Source of the DNA: Butyrivibrio sp.
GTDB taxonomy: Bacteria > Bacillota > Clostridia > Lachnospirales > Lachnospiraceae
Direction: 5' to 3'
Assembly: GCA_015056655.1 (NCBI GenBank)
Contig: SVFV01000009.1
Coordinates: 1 to 64,000, forward strand
Length of the DNA stretch: 64,000 bases
Shown one piece after another: positions 8,018 through 17,237 of the stretch. Within the stretch, counting starts at the first letter, position 1. The number at the start of each line of letters is the position of its first letter. A model generated the notes under the pieces. It was not told the origin of the DNA. It made no database searches and was given only the letters and a program-made list of their open reading frames with translations. The translations under genes were made by a program, and so were the position numbers.

Positions 8018-9061
8018 ATGAAAAAGAAGAAAAATATAAGAGCCATCTGTACAGTTTCTATGATGATGGCACTTTTAGTAATATTTGCACCGATTTTTTC
8101 AATAAGGGCAGCAGCGCAGGCTGATGTGACAGTAACTGATTATGGAGCTTTCCCTGATGATATGCTTGATGACACGAAATGCATTAATGAAGCTATCGCT
8201 GCAGTTGGGCAGACAGGCGGCGGAATAGTGCGCATCCCGGCAGGAAGATATTCTGTAACAGCTTCAAGATCAATCAATGAGGGAATCTGTATGTGGAGCA
8301 ATGTAAAGCTCTTGATGAGCCCTAACACCATTCTGCAGGTTATGCCAAACGAACTCGATACCTATCATGTTATAAATGTGTGTGGCGTTCGGAATGTAGA
8401 TATAGTTGGTGGCCAGATACATGGCGAAAGAGACAGGCACATGGGCGCTCTTGGCGAATACGGAATGGGAATTCGTGTAAGAGACAGCCACAAGGTCCTT
8501 ATCCAGAACATGACGATTAAGGACAACTGGGGCGATGGTATTTACCTTGGAACGGTAAATGATTTTGATGAAAATAATGGTGTCAGCAAGGTAACAATCA
8601 AGAATTGTACCATTCAGAATAATAGAAGAAATAATATAACAATAGCAGATGCCAATAACGTTACTATTGATGGTTGCACAATTAAAAAGGCAAATGGAAT
8701 AGCTCCGCAGTGCGGAATTGATATTGAACCAAATGTACGTGACGGCGGATATATTCAGGACAATCAGGTCTGCAGAAATATAAAGATTAAAAATACAAAG
8801 ATAACCTGTATGTCATCCGGTAACACACAGGGCGAGTATTTTGCACTCATGATCATCAACAACTGGTTTGCCATTGGGAAAAATAAGACAGTAGCCAAAA
8901 ATGTGAAGATAGAGGACTGCACCTTTGGCGGTGATGTAGGAAACTATTCAGGTGAAAACGTAGCCATGAAAAGAGTTTCAGTAAAGGGAAGCTTTATCTA
9001 TAAAAGGAAGACGAGACTGATAAACTGCAAAATCAACAAGAAGGAAAAATGGAACGGATAA
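8018..9061 (+). CDS. Secreted right-handed beta-helix (pectate-lyase-superfamily) protein
   Basis: The signal peptide covers residues 1 to about 35 (hydrophobic MMMALLVIFAPIF, then RAAAQA). It shares the order of motifs with its divergent neighbour: VTDYGAFPDDMLDD, GGGIVRIPAGRY, VLIQNMTIKDNWGDGIYLG, a conserved CGIDIEPN box, and NITIADANNVTIDGC. The two therefore arose by duplication and inversion. It likely acts outside the cell on polysaccharide. The ATG has a good AGAGGAG site. Its last 13 bases overlap the phosphopantetheinyl transferase start, an odd pairing in function. Confidence 0.8.
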   Translation: MKKKKNIRAICTVSMMMALLVIFAPIFSIRAAAQADVTVTDYGAFPDDMLDDTKCINEAIAAVGQTGGGIVRIPAGRYSVTASRSINEGICMWSNVKLLMSPNTILQVMPNELDTYHVINVCGVRNVDIVGGQIHGERDRHMGALGEYGMGIRVRDSHKVLIQNMTIKDNWGDGIYLGTVNDFDENNGVSKVTIKNCTIQNNRRNNITIADANNVTIDGCTIKKANGIAPQCGIDIEPNVRDGGYIQDNQVCRNIKIKNTKITCMSSGNTQGEYFALMIINNWFAIGKNKTVAKNVKIEDCTFGGDVGNYSGENVAMKRVSVKGSFIYKRKTRLINCKINKKEKWNG

Positions 9062-9687
9062 TCGACGTATATGTGCTGAATGTAGAGGATTTGCTGGAAA
9101 AGGCAGATCAGATATTGCCTGAGATTGCTCCTTACTACGTTCAGAAATACAATAAGGCGAAGGCAGAAGGCGTTAAGAGACATGAGCTTGGAGCAGGTAT
9201 TCTTTTATCCAGATGCCTTAATGTGAAAGAGGATTTTCAGCTTTCGTTTGGCGAGCATGGGAAACCGATATTAAATATAGAAAATAACGATAATACGAAA
9301 GAATTCAATTTATCCCACAGCGGGAAATATGTTGTTCTTGCTGTTTCAGATGATGCTGTTGGCGCTGATATCGAACAGATAAAAAGGCTAAAGCTCCCTG
9401 TTTTAAAAAGAGTTTTACATCCATGTTTTTATGAGCAGATAGAAGCTGATTATGAAAAGGAAAATGCCAAATCAGAAAGTGATGGAAAGCTTATATTAGG
9501 TAAAAGCTGGACTATTCTGGAAGCGGTGTTAAAGGCATCGGGAACGGGCTTTATTACAGAGGAGTACAATCAGGAAGAGTTCTTTGATGGATGGCATACA
9601 AGGAGCACTGAGCTTGATGGTGAATATGTAATAAGCTGCGCATCACGTACTCCTTTTTCTATGAATCTAATTCCGATGACAGTCTGA
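9049..9687 (+). CDS. 4'-phosphopantetheinyl transferase, Sfp type
   Basis: Transfers phosphopantetheine from CoA to carrier proteins. The hallmark motifs are present in order: FGEHGKP (about residue 65), FNLSHS (about 84), VGADIEQIK (magnesium-binding, about 103) and KSWTILEAVLKASGTGF (about 155). At 212 residues it has the usual length for the Sfp/Gsp group. The start lies inside the end of the beta-helix gene, so the two are co-transcribed. No polyketide or peptide synthetase is in the window, so its carrier partner is unknown. Confidence 0.85.
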   Translation: MERIIDVYVLNVEDLLEKADQILPEIAPYYVQKYNKAKAEGVKRHELGAGILLSRCLNVKEDFQLSFGEHGKPILNIENNDNTKEFNLSHSGKYVVLAVSDDAVGADIEQIKRLKLPVLKRVLHPCFYEQIEADYEKENAKSESDGKLILGKSWTILEAVLKASGTGFITEEYNQEEFFDGWHTRSTELDGEYVISCASRTPFSMNLIPMTV

Positions 9688-9708
9688 AATATAATAAAAT
9701 CCCATTTG

Positions 9709-9735
9709 TTAGCACTCGAATTAAATGAGTGCTAA
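9709..9735. promoter_or_regulatory. CIRCE element (HrcA operator) of htpG
   Basis: TTAGCACTC (9709-9717), a nine-base spacer and GAGTGCTAA (9727-9735) form a perfect match to the CIRCE consensus bound by HrcA. It lies 7 bases upstream of the -35 box of the htpG promoter. Because it is followed by TTTTTTATT, the same hairpin can also end transcription of the preceding gene. Confidence 0.93.
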
Positions 9736-9742
9736 TTTTTTA

Positions 9743-9771
9743 TTGACTTTTAGGATGTGCGGTTTTAAACT
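9743..9771 (+). promoter_or_regulatory. Sigma-A-type promoter of htpG
   Basis: TTGACT at 9743-9748, a 17-base spacer, then TAAACT at 9766-9771. It is placed directly after the CIRCE element and about 90 bases before the htpG start. Confidence 0.65.
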
Positions 9772-9860
9772 CATATTTGTGGGTATTCTATATTCACTAT
9801 AACAATTAAAGATTACGCAGCTTTATATAATTATTTTGCTGCGATTATATGGAGGCAATT

Positions 9861-11954
9861 ATGGCAACAAGAGGAAATCTTTCAATCAACAGTGAGAATA
9901 TGTTCCCGATTATTAAGAAGTGGCTCTATTCAGACCACGACATCTTTTATCGAGAGGTTATTTCAAACGCATGTGATGCTATAACCAAGGTTAAGAAGAT
10001 GGATGTTATGGGAGATTACCAGCTTCCTAATGGCTTTAAGGGCCGCGTAGACATCATTCTCAATGATAAAGATAAAACCATTAAAATCTGTGATAACGGT
10101 ATCGGTATGACAGAAGATGAGGTTACAGAATATATCAACCAGGTAGCATTTTCAGGTGCTACAGACTTCCTTGAGAAGTACAAGGATAAGGCAAATGACG
10201 ATCAGATCATCGGTCATTTCGGACTTGGTTTCTACTCAACATTTATGGTTTCTGATTCAGTAGAAATCGACACACTTTCATATAAAGAAGGTGCTAAGGC
10301 TGTTCACTGGGTATGCGACGGATCAAGCGAATTTGAGATGTCAGATGGCTCAAGAGATACAGTTGGTACTACAATTACTCTTCATTTATCTGATGACTGC
10401 CTTGAGTTCTGCAATGAGTACAAGGCTAGAGAGGTTATTCAGAAGTACTGCTCATTTATGCCTACAGAGATTTATCTTAGCCGCGAGAATGAAACAGATA
10501 CACAGACTATCAAGGAGTCAGAGAAGCTCGAGGATGACGTAGTTATAGAAGAGATCGTTCCTGAGAAAAAGGAATCAGCAGAAGGCACAGAGGAGACAAA
10601 GGAAGAAGAGAAGCAGCTCAAGATTCGCAGAAGACCTGAGCTTATGAATGATCCTAATCCTCTTTGGACAAAGACACCTTCATCCTGTGAGAAGGATGAA
10701 TATCTTGAATTTTATAGAAAGGTCTTCCACGACTATAAGGAGCCTCTTTTCTGGATCCACCTTAACATGGATTATCCTTTTAACCTCAAGGGTATTCTTT
10801 ACTTCCCTAAGATCAACATGGAGTTTGAGTCAGCAGAGGGCGTTATCAAGCTTTACAACAGCCAGGTATTCATCGCTGACAACATCAAGGAAGTAATTCC
10901 GGAATATCTGATGCTTCTTAAGGGTGTTATTGATTGTCCTGATCTGCCGCTTAACGTATCAAGAAGTGCACTTCAGAACGACGGATTTGTAAAGAAAATT
11001 TCTGATTACATCAGTAAGAAGGTTGCTGAGAAGCTTGCAGGTCTTTGCAAGACAGATAAGGAAAACTACGATAAGTACTGGGAAGACATTTCTCCCTTCA
11101 TCAAATATGGTTGCCTTAAGGATGACAAGTTCTGCGAGAAGATGAATGATTATATCCTCTTTAAGAACCTCGATGGCAAGTACCTCACACTTCCCGAAGC
11201 GCTCCAGATCAACAAGGAGGCCGAGGAAGCTGCAGCAGCAGAGGATGCTAAGGATGAGAATGGCAATACCGTTGAGGCTGAAGTAGTAGATGAAAATGGA
11301 AATTCTGTTTCAAATGAGAAGAAGGAAGATGAGGAGAAGGAACCTCGCACAATCTACTATGTAACTGATGAACAGCAGCAGAGCCAGTACATCAACATGT
11401 TCAAGGCTCAGAAGATGGATGCTTTCATCCTCAACCACAACATCGATGTTCCTTTCATCCAGCAGCTTGAGTCAAAGAACCAGGATATCAGATTCCAGAG
11501 AATAGATGCAGATCTTACAGATACCTTTAAGAGTAAGACATCTAAGAAAGCAGCTAAGGAATTCGAAGAGATTGAGAAGAACATCGGCGATAAGATGAAG
11601 AAGGCTCTTAAGAATGAACAGCTTGTAGTAAAGGTTGAAAAGCTTAAGGATAAGAAGATTTCTTCAATGCTTACAGTTTCTGAGGATTCACGCCGTATGC
11701 AGGATATGATGAGAATGTATGCTGCGAATGGAATGATGATGGGTGACCTTGGAATGGGTGGACAGACACTCGTGCTTAACGCAAATCATCCTCTTGTTAA
11801 ATACGTTATGGAAAACGAGGATGGTGAGAATGTAAGCACAATCTGCGAGCAGCTTTATGACCTTGCACGTATCCAGAATGCACCTCTTGATGCAGATGCA
11901 ATGACAAAGTTTGTTCAGAGAAGTAACGATATTATGATGCTCCTTGCAAAATAA
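9861..11954 (+). CDS. htpG: Molecular chaperone HtpG (Hsp90)
   Basis: A cytosolic ATP-dependent chaperone. The GHKL ATPase domain occupies the N-terminus, with FYREVISNACDAITK, DNGIGM and GHFGLGFYS. The middle domain follows (PLFWIHLNMDYPFNLKGILYFP; LPLNVSRSALQND), then the C-terminal dimerisation domain. Two acidic Glu/Lys-rich insertions (near residues 225-250 and 450-495) are longer than in E. coli HtpG. The start was set at 9861 because GGAGG at 9851-9855 is 5 bases before it; an ATG at 9849 overlaps that site. It is a single-gene transcription unit under CIRCE control with its own terminator. Confidence 0.97.
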   Translation: MATRGNLSINSENMFPIIKKWLYSDHDIFYREVISNACDAITKVKKMDVMGDYQLPNGFKGRVDIILNDKDKTIKICDNGIGMTEDEVTEYINQVAFSGATDFLEKYKDKANDDQIIGHFGLGFYSTFMVSDSVEIDTLSYKEGAKAVHWVCDGSSEFEMSDGSRDTVGTTITLHLSDDCLEFCNEYKAREVIQKYCSFMPTEIYLSRENETDTQTIKESEKLEDDVVIEEIVPEKKESAEGTEETKEEEKQLKIRRRPELMNDPNPLWTKTPSSCEKDEYLEFYRKVFHDYKEPLFWIHLNMDYPFNLKGILYFPKINMEFESAEGVIKLYNSQVFIADNIKEVIPEYLMLLKGVIDCPDLPLNVSRSALQNDGFVKKISDYISKKVAEKLAGLCKTDKENYDKYWEDISPFIKYGCLKDDKFCEKMNDYILFKNLDGKYLTLPEALQINKEAEEAAAAEDAKDENGNTVEAEVVDENGNSVSNEKKEDEEKEPRTIYYVTDEQQQSQYINMFKAQKMDAFILNHNIDVPFIQQLESKNQDIRFQRIDADLTDTFKSKTSKKAAKEFEEIEKNIGDKMKKALKNEQLVVKVEKLKDKKISSMLTVSEDSRRMQDMMRMYAANGMMMGDLGMGGQTLVLNANHPLVKYVMENEDGENVSTICEQLYDLARIQNAPLDADAMTKFVQRSNDIMMLLAK

Positions 11955-11962
11955 ATTAGTGT

Positions 11963-12003
11963 AAAACAGACCGTTATCTGTGCAGATACGGTCTGTTTTT
12001 TCT
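11963..12003 (+). terminator. Terminator of htpG
   Basis: A 12-bp stem, 11963-11974 with 11988-11999 (AAAACAGACCGT/ACGGTCTGTTTT), runs into a T tract. Confidence 0.9.
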
Positions 12004-12400
12004 ATAAGATGCTACTTTATATTCGGTATTTAAATATGACAAAATTGTAATTTACCAGTCACCAGTTAGTAATATAAGTCAGATAATATGTGTTTATTAA
12101 CAAATCTTAAGGTGTAAACGTTGCAGCTATAGCTTATAATTATTCCGCTGTTAATTTGTTAAAAATGGAAACTTAAGCTATTGTAAGTGATTATGAATAC
12201 ATCTTGTTTTCCATCTCGTTATATTATATGGTTCTAGATAGTTGATTCTATCTATGAATGCCGGCCCGGGGATATATGTGCCCGTAGGAAGGCATATATT
12301 CACTACATAAATTGGCAGAAATACATTATATTCATTTTCTTTATGCCTTCCCGAGGACACATATATCCCCGGGCTGGCATGGACTAAATTGGACTAAAAC
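12004..12400. other. Gene-free stretch upstream of the MacAB-like operon
   Basis: About 400 bases without a credible gene. The first 250 are AT-rich and contain only weak promoter-like hexamers. The last 140 hold the long inverted repeat described separately. The promoter of the ABC operon should lie here but could not be placed with confidence. Confidence 0.5.
12258..12380. repeat. Long imperfect inverted repeat (39-nt arms)
   Basis: Arms 12258-12296 and 12342-12380 are complementary over 23 and 10 bp blocks with a single G/A change. The blocks are separated by a six-base mismatch where the arms read CCCGTA and TCCTCG. The arms are GC-rich, containing CCCGGGGATATATGTG, in an AT-rich spacer, and the 45-base loop is AT-rich. 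The right arm ends 32 bases before the ABC transporter start codon. No T tract follows, so it is not a simple terminator. It could be a MITE-like insertion or a leader RNA hairpin. Confidence 0.75.
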
Positions 12401-12412
12401 ATGGGAGGTAAT

Positions 12413-13111
12413 ATGTCCGCACTTGTTGAAGTAAAGGATATTTGCAAAATATACAATCCTGGGGAGAACGAGGTCAGAGCACTTGATCACGTTGACCTCA
12501 CGATAGAAGAAGGCGAGTTCGTCGCCATAATTGGTCAATCCGGTTCCGGAAAATCTACATTAATGAACATGCTGGGATGCCTTGATACACCCACAAGTGG
12601 AAAGTATTTCCTGCATGGCGTAGACGTTTCACATATGACAGATGATGAACAGTCAGATGTCAGAAATAGAGAGATAGGATTTATATTCCAGGGATTCAAT
12701 TTGATTCCGTCCCTGACTGCACTTGAGAATGTCGAACTTCCACTTATGTACAGAGGAGTGAACAAAAAGGTTAGAAGGGATCTCTCACAGAAAGCACTTG
12801 AGCATGTAGGACTTGGCCACAGAATGGATCATAAACCATCAGAGCTTTCAGGTGGTCAGCAGCAGAGAGTAGCAATAGCAAGGGCAATTGCTCAGGCACC
12901 TCCGATTCTACTTGCGGATGAGCCTACAGGTAACCTTGATAGTGGTTCCAGTAAAGAAATCATAAATACTATTAAGAACCTTCATGCAGAAGGAAGAACA
13001 GTTATCCTGATCACACATGATCCTGGGATTGCACATCAGGCTAAACGAATCATTACCATAAGCGATGGAAAGATCGCGGGTGATGTAATCAATGAAGAAT
13101 ACAAGCCATAA
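12413..13111 (+). CDS. ABC transporter ATP-binding protein, MacB/LolD type
   Basis: The cytosolic ATPase of a three-part export or mechanotransmission system. Walker A is GQSGSGKST, the Q-loop lies at FIFQGFNLIPSLTALENVELP, the signature is LSGGQQQR, Walker B is ILLADEPTGNLDS, and the switch His is in ILITHD. The start is at 12413, with GGGAGGT at 12403-12409 as its ribosome site; the in-frame ATG at 12401 overlaps that site. It is followed by an adaptor and two FtsX-type permeases. Confidence 0.93.
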   Translation: MSALVEVKDICKIYNPGENEVRALDHVDLTIEEGEFVAIIGQSGSGKSTLMNMLGCLDTPTSGKYFLHGVDVSHMTDDEQSDVRNREIGFIFQGFNLIPSLTALENVELPLMYRGVNKKVRRDLSQKALEHVGLGHRMDHKPSELSGGQQQRVAIARAIAQAPPILLADEPTGNLDSGSSKEIINTIKNLHAEGRTVILITHDPGIAHQAKRIITISDGKIAGDVINEEYKP

Positions 13112-13177
13112 TATGGGTTTTGGATATTTCAGATTATAGACAATGTAGACAGTATAAATTTTACGAGGAGAAGAAGA

Positions 13178-14653
13178 ATGAAATTGTTTAAGAAGAAAGA
13201 AGCGGAAACAAATACTGAGGGAATAGTTAAGCCTAAAAAGAAGTTTAAGAAAAGATGGATAGTTCTGGGACTTATAGTTCTTATTGTTGCATTTGCAATA
13301 TTCCAGAATATCCAGAAGTCAAATGCACCTATGCCTGTAAATGTAGCACAGGTAATGACTGGAGATATTGAAGAGGTAGTATCTATAAGCGGAAATATCG
13401 TTTCAGATGAGACCAAGTCCTACTATGCAGATGTATCTGCACCTATCGATGTGCTTGAACTTCATGCCGGTGACAGGGTTGAAAAGGGTGATGTTTTATA
13501 CACCTATGATGCAGGAGAACTCGAACTTGCTAAGAAGCAGGCAGAGCTTAATCTTGAGCAGGCAAATGGTAATTACTCAGGTACTATGGAAAAGAATTCA
13601 AAGGCATCTGTTGCTCTTAAAGGTAATAGCATGACTTATATCAATAACAGACTTGATGAGATCACAGATGAAATTGATGCATTAAATGACAAGATTACTG
13701 AGAAGACCAGTCGCATGAATCAGACACTTAATGATCTTCAGAAGACCAGCATGGATGTTGACCAGAACAGAATCTCAGATTCTTATGATGCTTCTCAGAA
13801 TAATGATAGTCCTAATACCAGACATACTGAGGACGGTTCACAGATGTCACTTGAGATACAAGAGGCAATTGCTGATGTTCAGTATGCTCTTTCCAATGAC
13901 CCTGAGATCAAAGACTGGAACAAACAGATAAATGAGCTTAATGAGGAAAAGGCTGACCTTTCAGAGCAGGCTTCTGCAGAACAGGCAGTTCTTACATCCG
14001 GTGAGAAGAATGCACTTGATGCTCAGAGAGAGCTTACAGAGCTTCAGAGCCAGGATACAATTTCAAATATTGAAAGCGTAGAAGGCGGAATCAAAGCAGA
14101 TTTTGGCGGAGTAGTAACAGAAGTAACTGTTGAAAAAGGATCAACAACAACTCCTGGAACAAAAGTAATGACAATAGCTAGTACAGATAGCGTACGAGTT
14201 GATATACAGATTTCTAAATCAGACCTTGGAAAAATCAAGGTGGGTCAGAAGGTAGATGTCACAGTAAATGGCAACACTTACGAAGGCGAAGTTACAAAGA
14301 TAGCCGGAGCTGCCAAGAACAACGCAAGTGGTGTCCCTGTTGTTGATGGTCAGATCAAAATCAATAACCCTGACGAGAATATCATTCTTGGTGTAGAGGC
14401 TTCTAACAAGATTCACACCCAGAAGGCTGAGCATGTAGTTGTTATTCCTTATGAGTATGTAGGAACAGACTCTGTAGGCGATTTTGTAATGACTGTAGAA
14501 AATGGTGTACTTACAAGAAAAGATGTTACAGTTGGACTTACAACTACATCAGATGCAGAAATTACCTCAGGTCTTAGTGAAGGCGAGCAGATTGTAGCTG
14601 GCGATGTAACAACACTTATAGAAGGAACTAAAGCTATAGCAATCGGAGAATAA
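13178..14653 (+). CDS. MacA/HlyD-like membrane fusion (adaptor) protein
   Basis: A short basic cytoplasmic start (KKKFKKRW) is followed by one membrane segment at about residues 26-44, then an extracellular adaptor. Its parts are a lipoyl half-motif (YYADVSAPIDVLELHAGDRVEKGDVLYTYD), a long helical hairpin (about 100-275) and the second lipoyl half with beta-barrel domain (GGVVTEVTVEKGSTTTPGTKVMTIAS). This is the family that links MacB-type transporters to the cell surface. AGGAGAAG precedes the ATG. The substrate is unknown; peptides, antibiotics or lipids are typical. Confidence 0.88.
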   Translation: MKLFKKKEAETNTEGIVKPKKKFKKRWIVLGLIVLIVAFAIFQNIQKSNAPMPVNVAQVMTGDIEEVVSISGNIVSDETKSYYADVSAPIDVLELHAGDRVEKGDVLYTYDAGELELAKKQAELNLEQANGNYSGTMEKNSKASVALKGNSMTYINNRLDEITDEIDALNDKITEKTSRMNQTLNDLQKTSMDVDQNRISDSYDASQNNDSPNTRHTEDGSQMSLEIQEAIADVQYALSNDPEIKDWNKQINELNEEKADLSEQASAEQAVLTSGEKNALDAQRELTELQSQDTISNIESVEGGIKADFGGVVTEVTVEKGSTTTPGTKVMTIASTDSVRVDIQISKSDLGKIKVGQKVDVTVNGNTYEGEVTKIAGAAKNNASGVPVVDGQIKINNPDENIILGVEASNKIHTQKAEHVVVIPYEYVGTDSVGDFVMTVENGVLTRKDVTVGLTTTSDAEITSGLSEGEQIVAGDVTTLIEGTKAIAIGE

Positions 14654-14661
14654 TAGACAGC

Positions 14662-15873
14662 ATGGATACAATTCTTGAGTACTTAGAAAGTGCCATGAAA
14701 AATATTGTCAGCAATAAGATGAGAACTGGTCTCACTATGCTGGGAATCATAATAGGTATAGCATCCGTAATCGCTGTTATTACTCTTGGTAATGGTATGG
14801 CTACGTATGTGACAAGCGAGGTAAATGCCCTTGGCGGCAATGTTGGCGCGATTTACCTGGATACAAGTGTTACTGATGACTGGTTTACCTTTGAGGATGA
14901 AAGAGTATTAAAAGAGACTTTTCCCAATCTTCTTGGATCAAGCTTTACTGTTTCCAATATGGGAGTAGCCTCAGGAAACAGAGGCGCTTATGATGCAGCA
15001 ATTTATGGTGCCGAGAGTGATTATCAGTACACAGCTGGAACAAAGGTAAAGGAAGGGCACTACTTTACAAAGGACCAGGTGGATTCTGGAGCTAAAGTCT
15101 GCGTTCTTATGGAGAATGATGCCAAGCACCTCTTTGGAACAACTCAGGCAATTGGCAGAACAGTAGAGGTTTCACTCGACGGATACTCTGTTGAACTTGA
15201 AGTAATTGGAATTAAAGAAAACTGGAGCGATATGATCATGCAGATGATGGAGCTCGAGGGATACTTTGCATATATTGAAATGCCTATAACTACCTTTGGC
15301 AATACTTTTGGTTATAACATAAGTGAGTTTTCGGACATGGAGCTGTATTGGCCACAGGATCAGCCTGAATCTATTGTAAGTGACGTAGTTAGATTCTTTG
15401 AAAATAGGAAGGGGCTCAGAGGACAGAATGCTATCTACCAGATGAGTATGTCTGATGTATCATCAGAGGTTAACTCAATAATGGGGGCAGTCACAACGTT
15501 TATTTCCTTTGTGGCGGCCATATCGCTTCTAGTAGGTGGTATCGGCGTAATGAATATTATGCTGGTTTCTGTAACGGAGAGAACAAGAGAAATCGGTATC
15601 AGAAAATCTATTGGTGCAAGGACCAAATCAATAATGGTTCAGTTCCTTGCAGAGTCATCTATCATTTCCCTTATGGGAGGTATAATTGGCGTTATACTTG
15701 GAATTTTAATTGCTGAGATCGGATGCAGATTTTTAGAATTCTCTGTAACAATAGATCCGGTGACAGTATTAGGAGCTGCTCTTTTCTCGATGGCTATAGG
15801 ATTGTTCTTTGGAATTTATCCTGCCAGAAAAGCAGCCAAATTGAAGCCTATAGATGCATTATCCCGCAGATGA
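14662..15873 (+). CDS. MacB-like FtsX-domain ABC permease (first copy)
   Basis: The N-terminal membrane segment has the family signature NKMRTGLTMLGIIIGIASVIAV. A large extracellular MacB_PCD domain (about 50-270) follows, then three C-terminal membrane segments with VGGIGVMNIMLVSVTERTREIGIRK, where the REIGIRK coupling motif contacts the ATPase. It starts 8 bases after the adaptor stop. It is a paralogue of the next gene; the pair would give a heterodimeric permease. Confidence 0.92.
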   Translation: MDTILEYLESAMKNIVSNKMRTGLTMLGIIIGIASVIAVITLGNGMATYVTSEVNALGGNVGAIYLDTSVTDDWFTFEDERVLKETFPNLLGSSFTVSNMGVASGNRGAYDAAIYGAESDYQYTAGTKVKEGHYFTKDQVDSGAKVCVLMENDAKHLFGTTQAIGRTVEVSLDGYSVELEVIGIKENWSDMIMQMMELEGYFAYIEMPITTFGNTFGYNISEFSDMELYWPQDQPESIVSDVVRFFENRKGLRGQNAIYQMSMSDVSSEVNSIMGAVTTFISFVAAISLLVGGIGVMNIMLVSVTERTREIGIRKSIGARTKSIMVQFLAESSIISLMGGIIGVILGILIAEIGCRFLEFSVTIDPVTVLGAALFSMAIGLFFGIYPARKAAKLKPIDALSRR

Positions 15874-15919
15874 TAAATGCTTTTTAAAAGAGAAAATAAC
15901 ATTATTTTGAGGTAAAAAT

Positions 15920-17137
15920 GTGGAGTATCTAAAGAGCGCATTAGCAAATATAAAACAGAATAAAGGGCGATCCTTTCTGACGATGCTTGGCATTATCATC
16001 GGTATTGCTTCTGTTATTTCAATTTTATCAATTGGTAATGGCATGAAGAGCTATGTAAATACCTCTCTTGATGAGATGTCAAACGGAGCAGTAACTATTC
16101 AGATTGATCCAAAGAAAACAGATAGATATCTCACTGCGGATGACTTGGAAGTGATAGAGGATGCGATACCTGATATATATGGAGCAACGCCATCATATTC
16201 TACCTATGTGGTAATGAATAATGGCAGAGAGGACATGAACCTTTTCCTTAATGGTGGAAAAACTGTAATAGAACGTGAAGAGTCAGATGGAATGTACAAG
16301 GGACATTTCTTCAGAGAAGATGATGTAGAGAATGTATCCAGTGTGTGCGTAATGCCGCAGGCGACAGCTATACTTCTCTACGGTACAGATGATGTCCTTG
16401 ATAAGACCTTCGAGATATCTTATGGAAGCCATACTGATGAGCTTAAAATCATTGGTATCACAAAGAGTGAAGAAGAAAGAATTGAGAGAATGAAGCAGGC
16501 CAGAAGAAATGGCGAGGCCAGCTATTACTATAGCGATATTTACGTTCCCTACACTCTTATAACTCAGAAATACGGCTTGGCAAGTGACAGAATTACAAGC
16601 TATAAAATTTACACTCACCCAGGTACAGCTGATGAGGCTGCATTAAAAGCAAAGTCTGTAACAGAAAACTTACTTGCCCTACGCGGAGAAGGCGCTGTTT
16701 CAATCCAGTCCTTTGCGAGCATGGCAGCAGCCTACAACAATATCCTTAACGTTGTAACCCTGGTAGTTGCACTGATTGCAGCAATATCACTCATAGTTGG
16801 TGGTATTGGCGTTATGAACATCATGACCGTAACAGTTACGGAGAGAACAAGAGAAATCGGCATACGAAAATCACTTGGCGCACGTACCTCCTATATCCTT
16901 ATGCAGTTCCTCACAGAGTCTGCAGTTATCACACTAATAGGTGGTGCCATAGGTATGCTTCTTGGCTTTATCTTCACCAAGATCGCAGCTGGAATAATGC
17001 CCTTCCCTCCAGTAATAAGCCCCATGAACGTACTCATGGTAGTAGCTATCTCTACAGCCGACGGCCTTTTCTTCGGAATATATCCCGCTCGTCGCGCCGC
17101 TAAGCTAGACCCCATCGAAGCCCTCCGCCAGGAGTAA
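15920..17137 (+). CDS. MacB-like FtsX-domain ABC permease (second copy)
   Basis: It has the same architecture as the preceding permease: NKGRSFLTMLGIIIGIASVISI near the N-terminus, an external domain, then VGGIGVMNIMTVTVTERTREIGIRKS and two more membrane segments. The start is a GTG at 15920 with GAGG at 15909-15912; an out-of-frame ATG overlaps at 15918. Two permeases with one ATPase imply a heterodimer. The last gene of the operon, it is followed by a terminator. Confidence 0.9.
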   Translation: MEYLKSALANIKQNKGRSFLTMLGIIIGIASVISILSIGNGMKSYVNTSLDEMSNGAVTIQIDPKKTDRYLTADDLEVIEDAIPDIYGATPSYSTYVVMNNGREDMNLFLNGGKTVIEREESDGMYKGHFFREDDVENVSSVCVMPQATAILLYGTDDVLDKTFEISYGSHTDELKIIGITKSEEERIERMKQARRNGEASYYYSDIYVPYTLITQKYGLASDRITSYKIYTHPGTADEAALKAKSVTENLLALRGEGAVSIQSFASMAAAYNNILNVVTLVVALIAAISLIVGGIGVMNIMTVTVTERTREIGIRKSLGARTSYILMQFLTESAVITLIGGAIGMLLGFIFTKIAAGIMPFPPVISPMNVLMVVAISTADGLFFGIYPARRAAKLDPIEALRQE

Positions 17138-17162
17138 AATTGTGAATACAACTATATTAAGA

Positions 17163-17194
17163 TTCCCGAATTTCGAAAGAAATTCGGGAATTTG
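17163..17194 (+). terminator. Terminator of the MacAB-like operon
   Basis: An 11-bp perfect stem 17163-17173/17180-17190 (TTCCCGAATTT/AAATTCGGGAA) is followed by a short T run. It directly precedes the next promoter. Confidence 0.75.
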
Positions 17195-17203
17195 TGGTAT
17201 AAT
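17194..17203 (+). promoter_or_regulatory. Extended -10 promoter of the 17238 operon
   Basis: TGTGGTATAAT, with TATAAT at 17198-17203, sits just after the terminator and 35 bases before the GTG start. No good -35 box is visible, which fits an extended -10 type. Confidence 0.55.
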
Positions 17204-17237
17204 AGAACCGATAATCTAAAATTCGGGGATTCATTTT

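Noticed and set aside
9709..9740. Hairpin as plain terminator only
   Set aside because: Both 9-base arms and the 9-base spacer match CIRCE exactly and a promoter follows; termination may be a second role.
12121..12240. Promoters upstream of the MacAB-like operon
   Set aside because: Several TATAAT-like hexamers exist but none has a matching -35 box at 16-18 bases.
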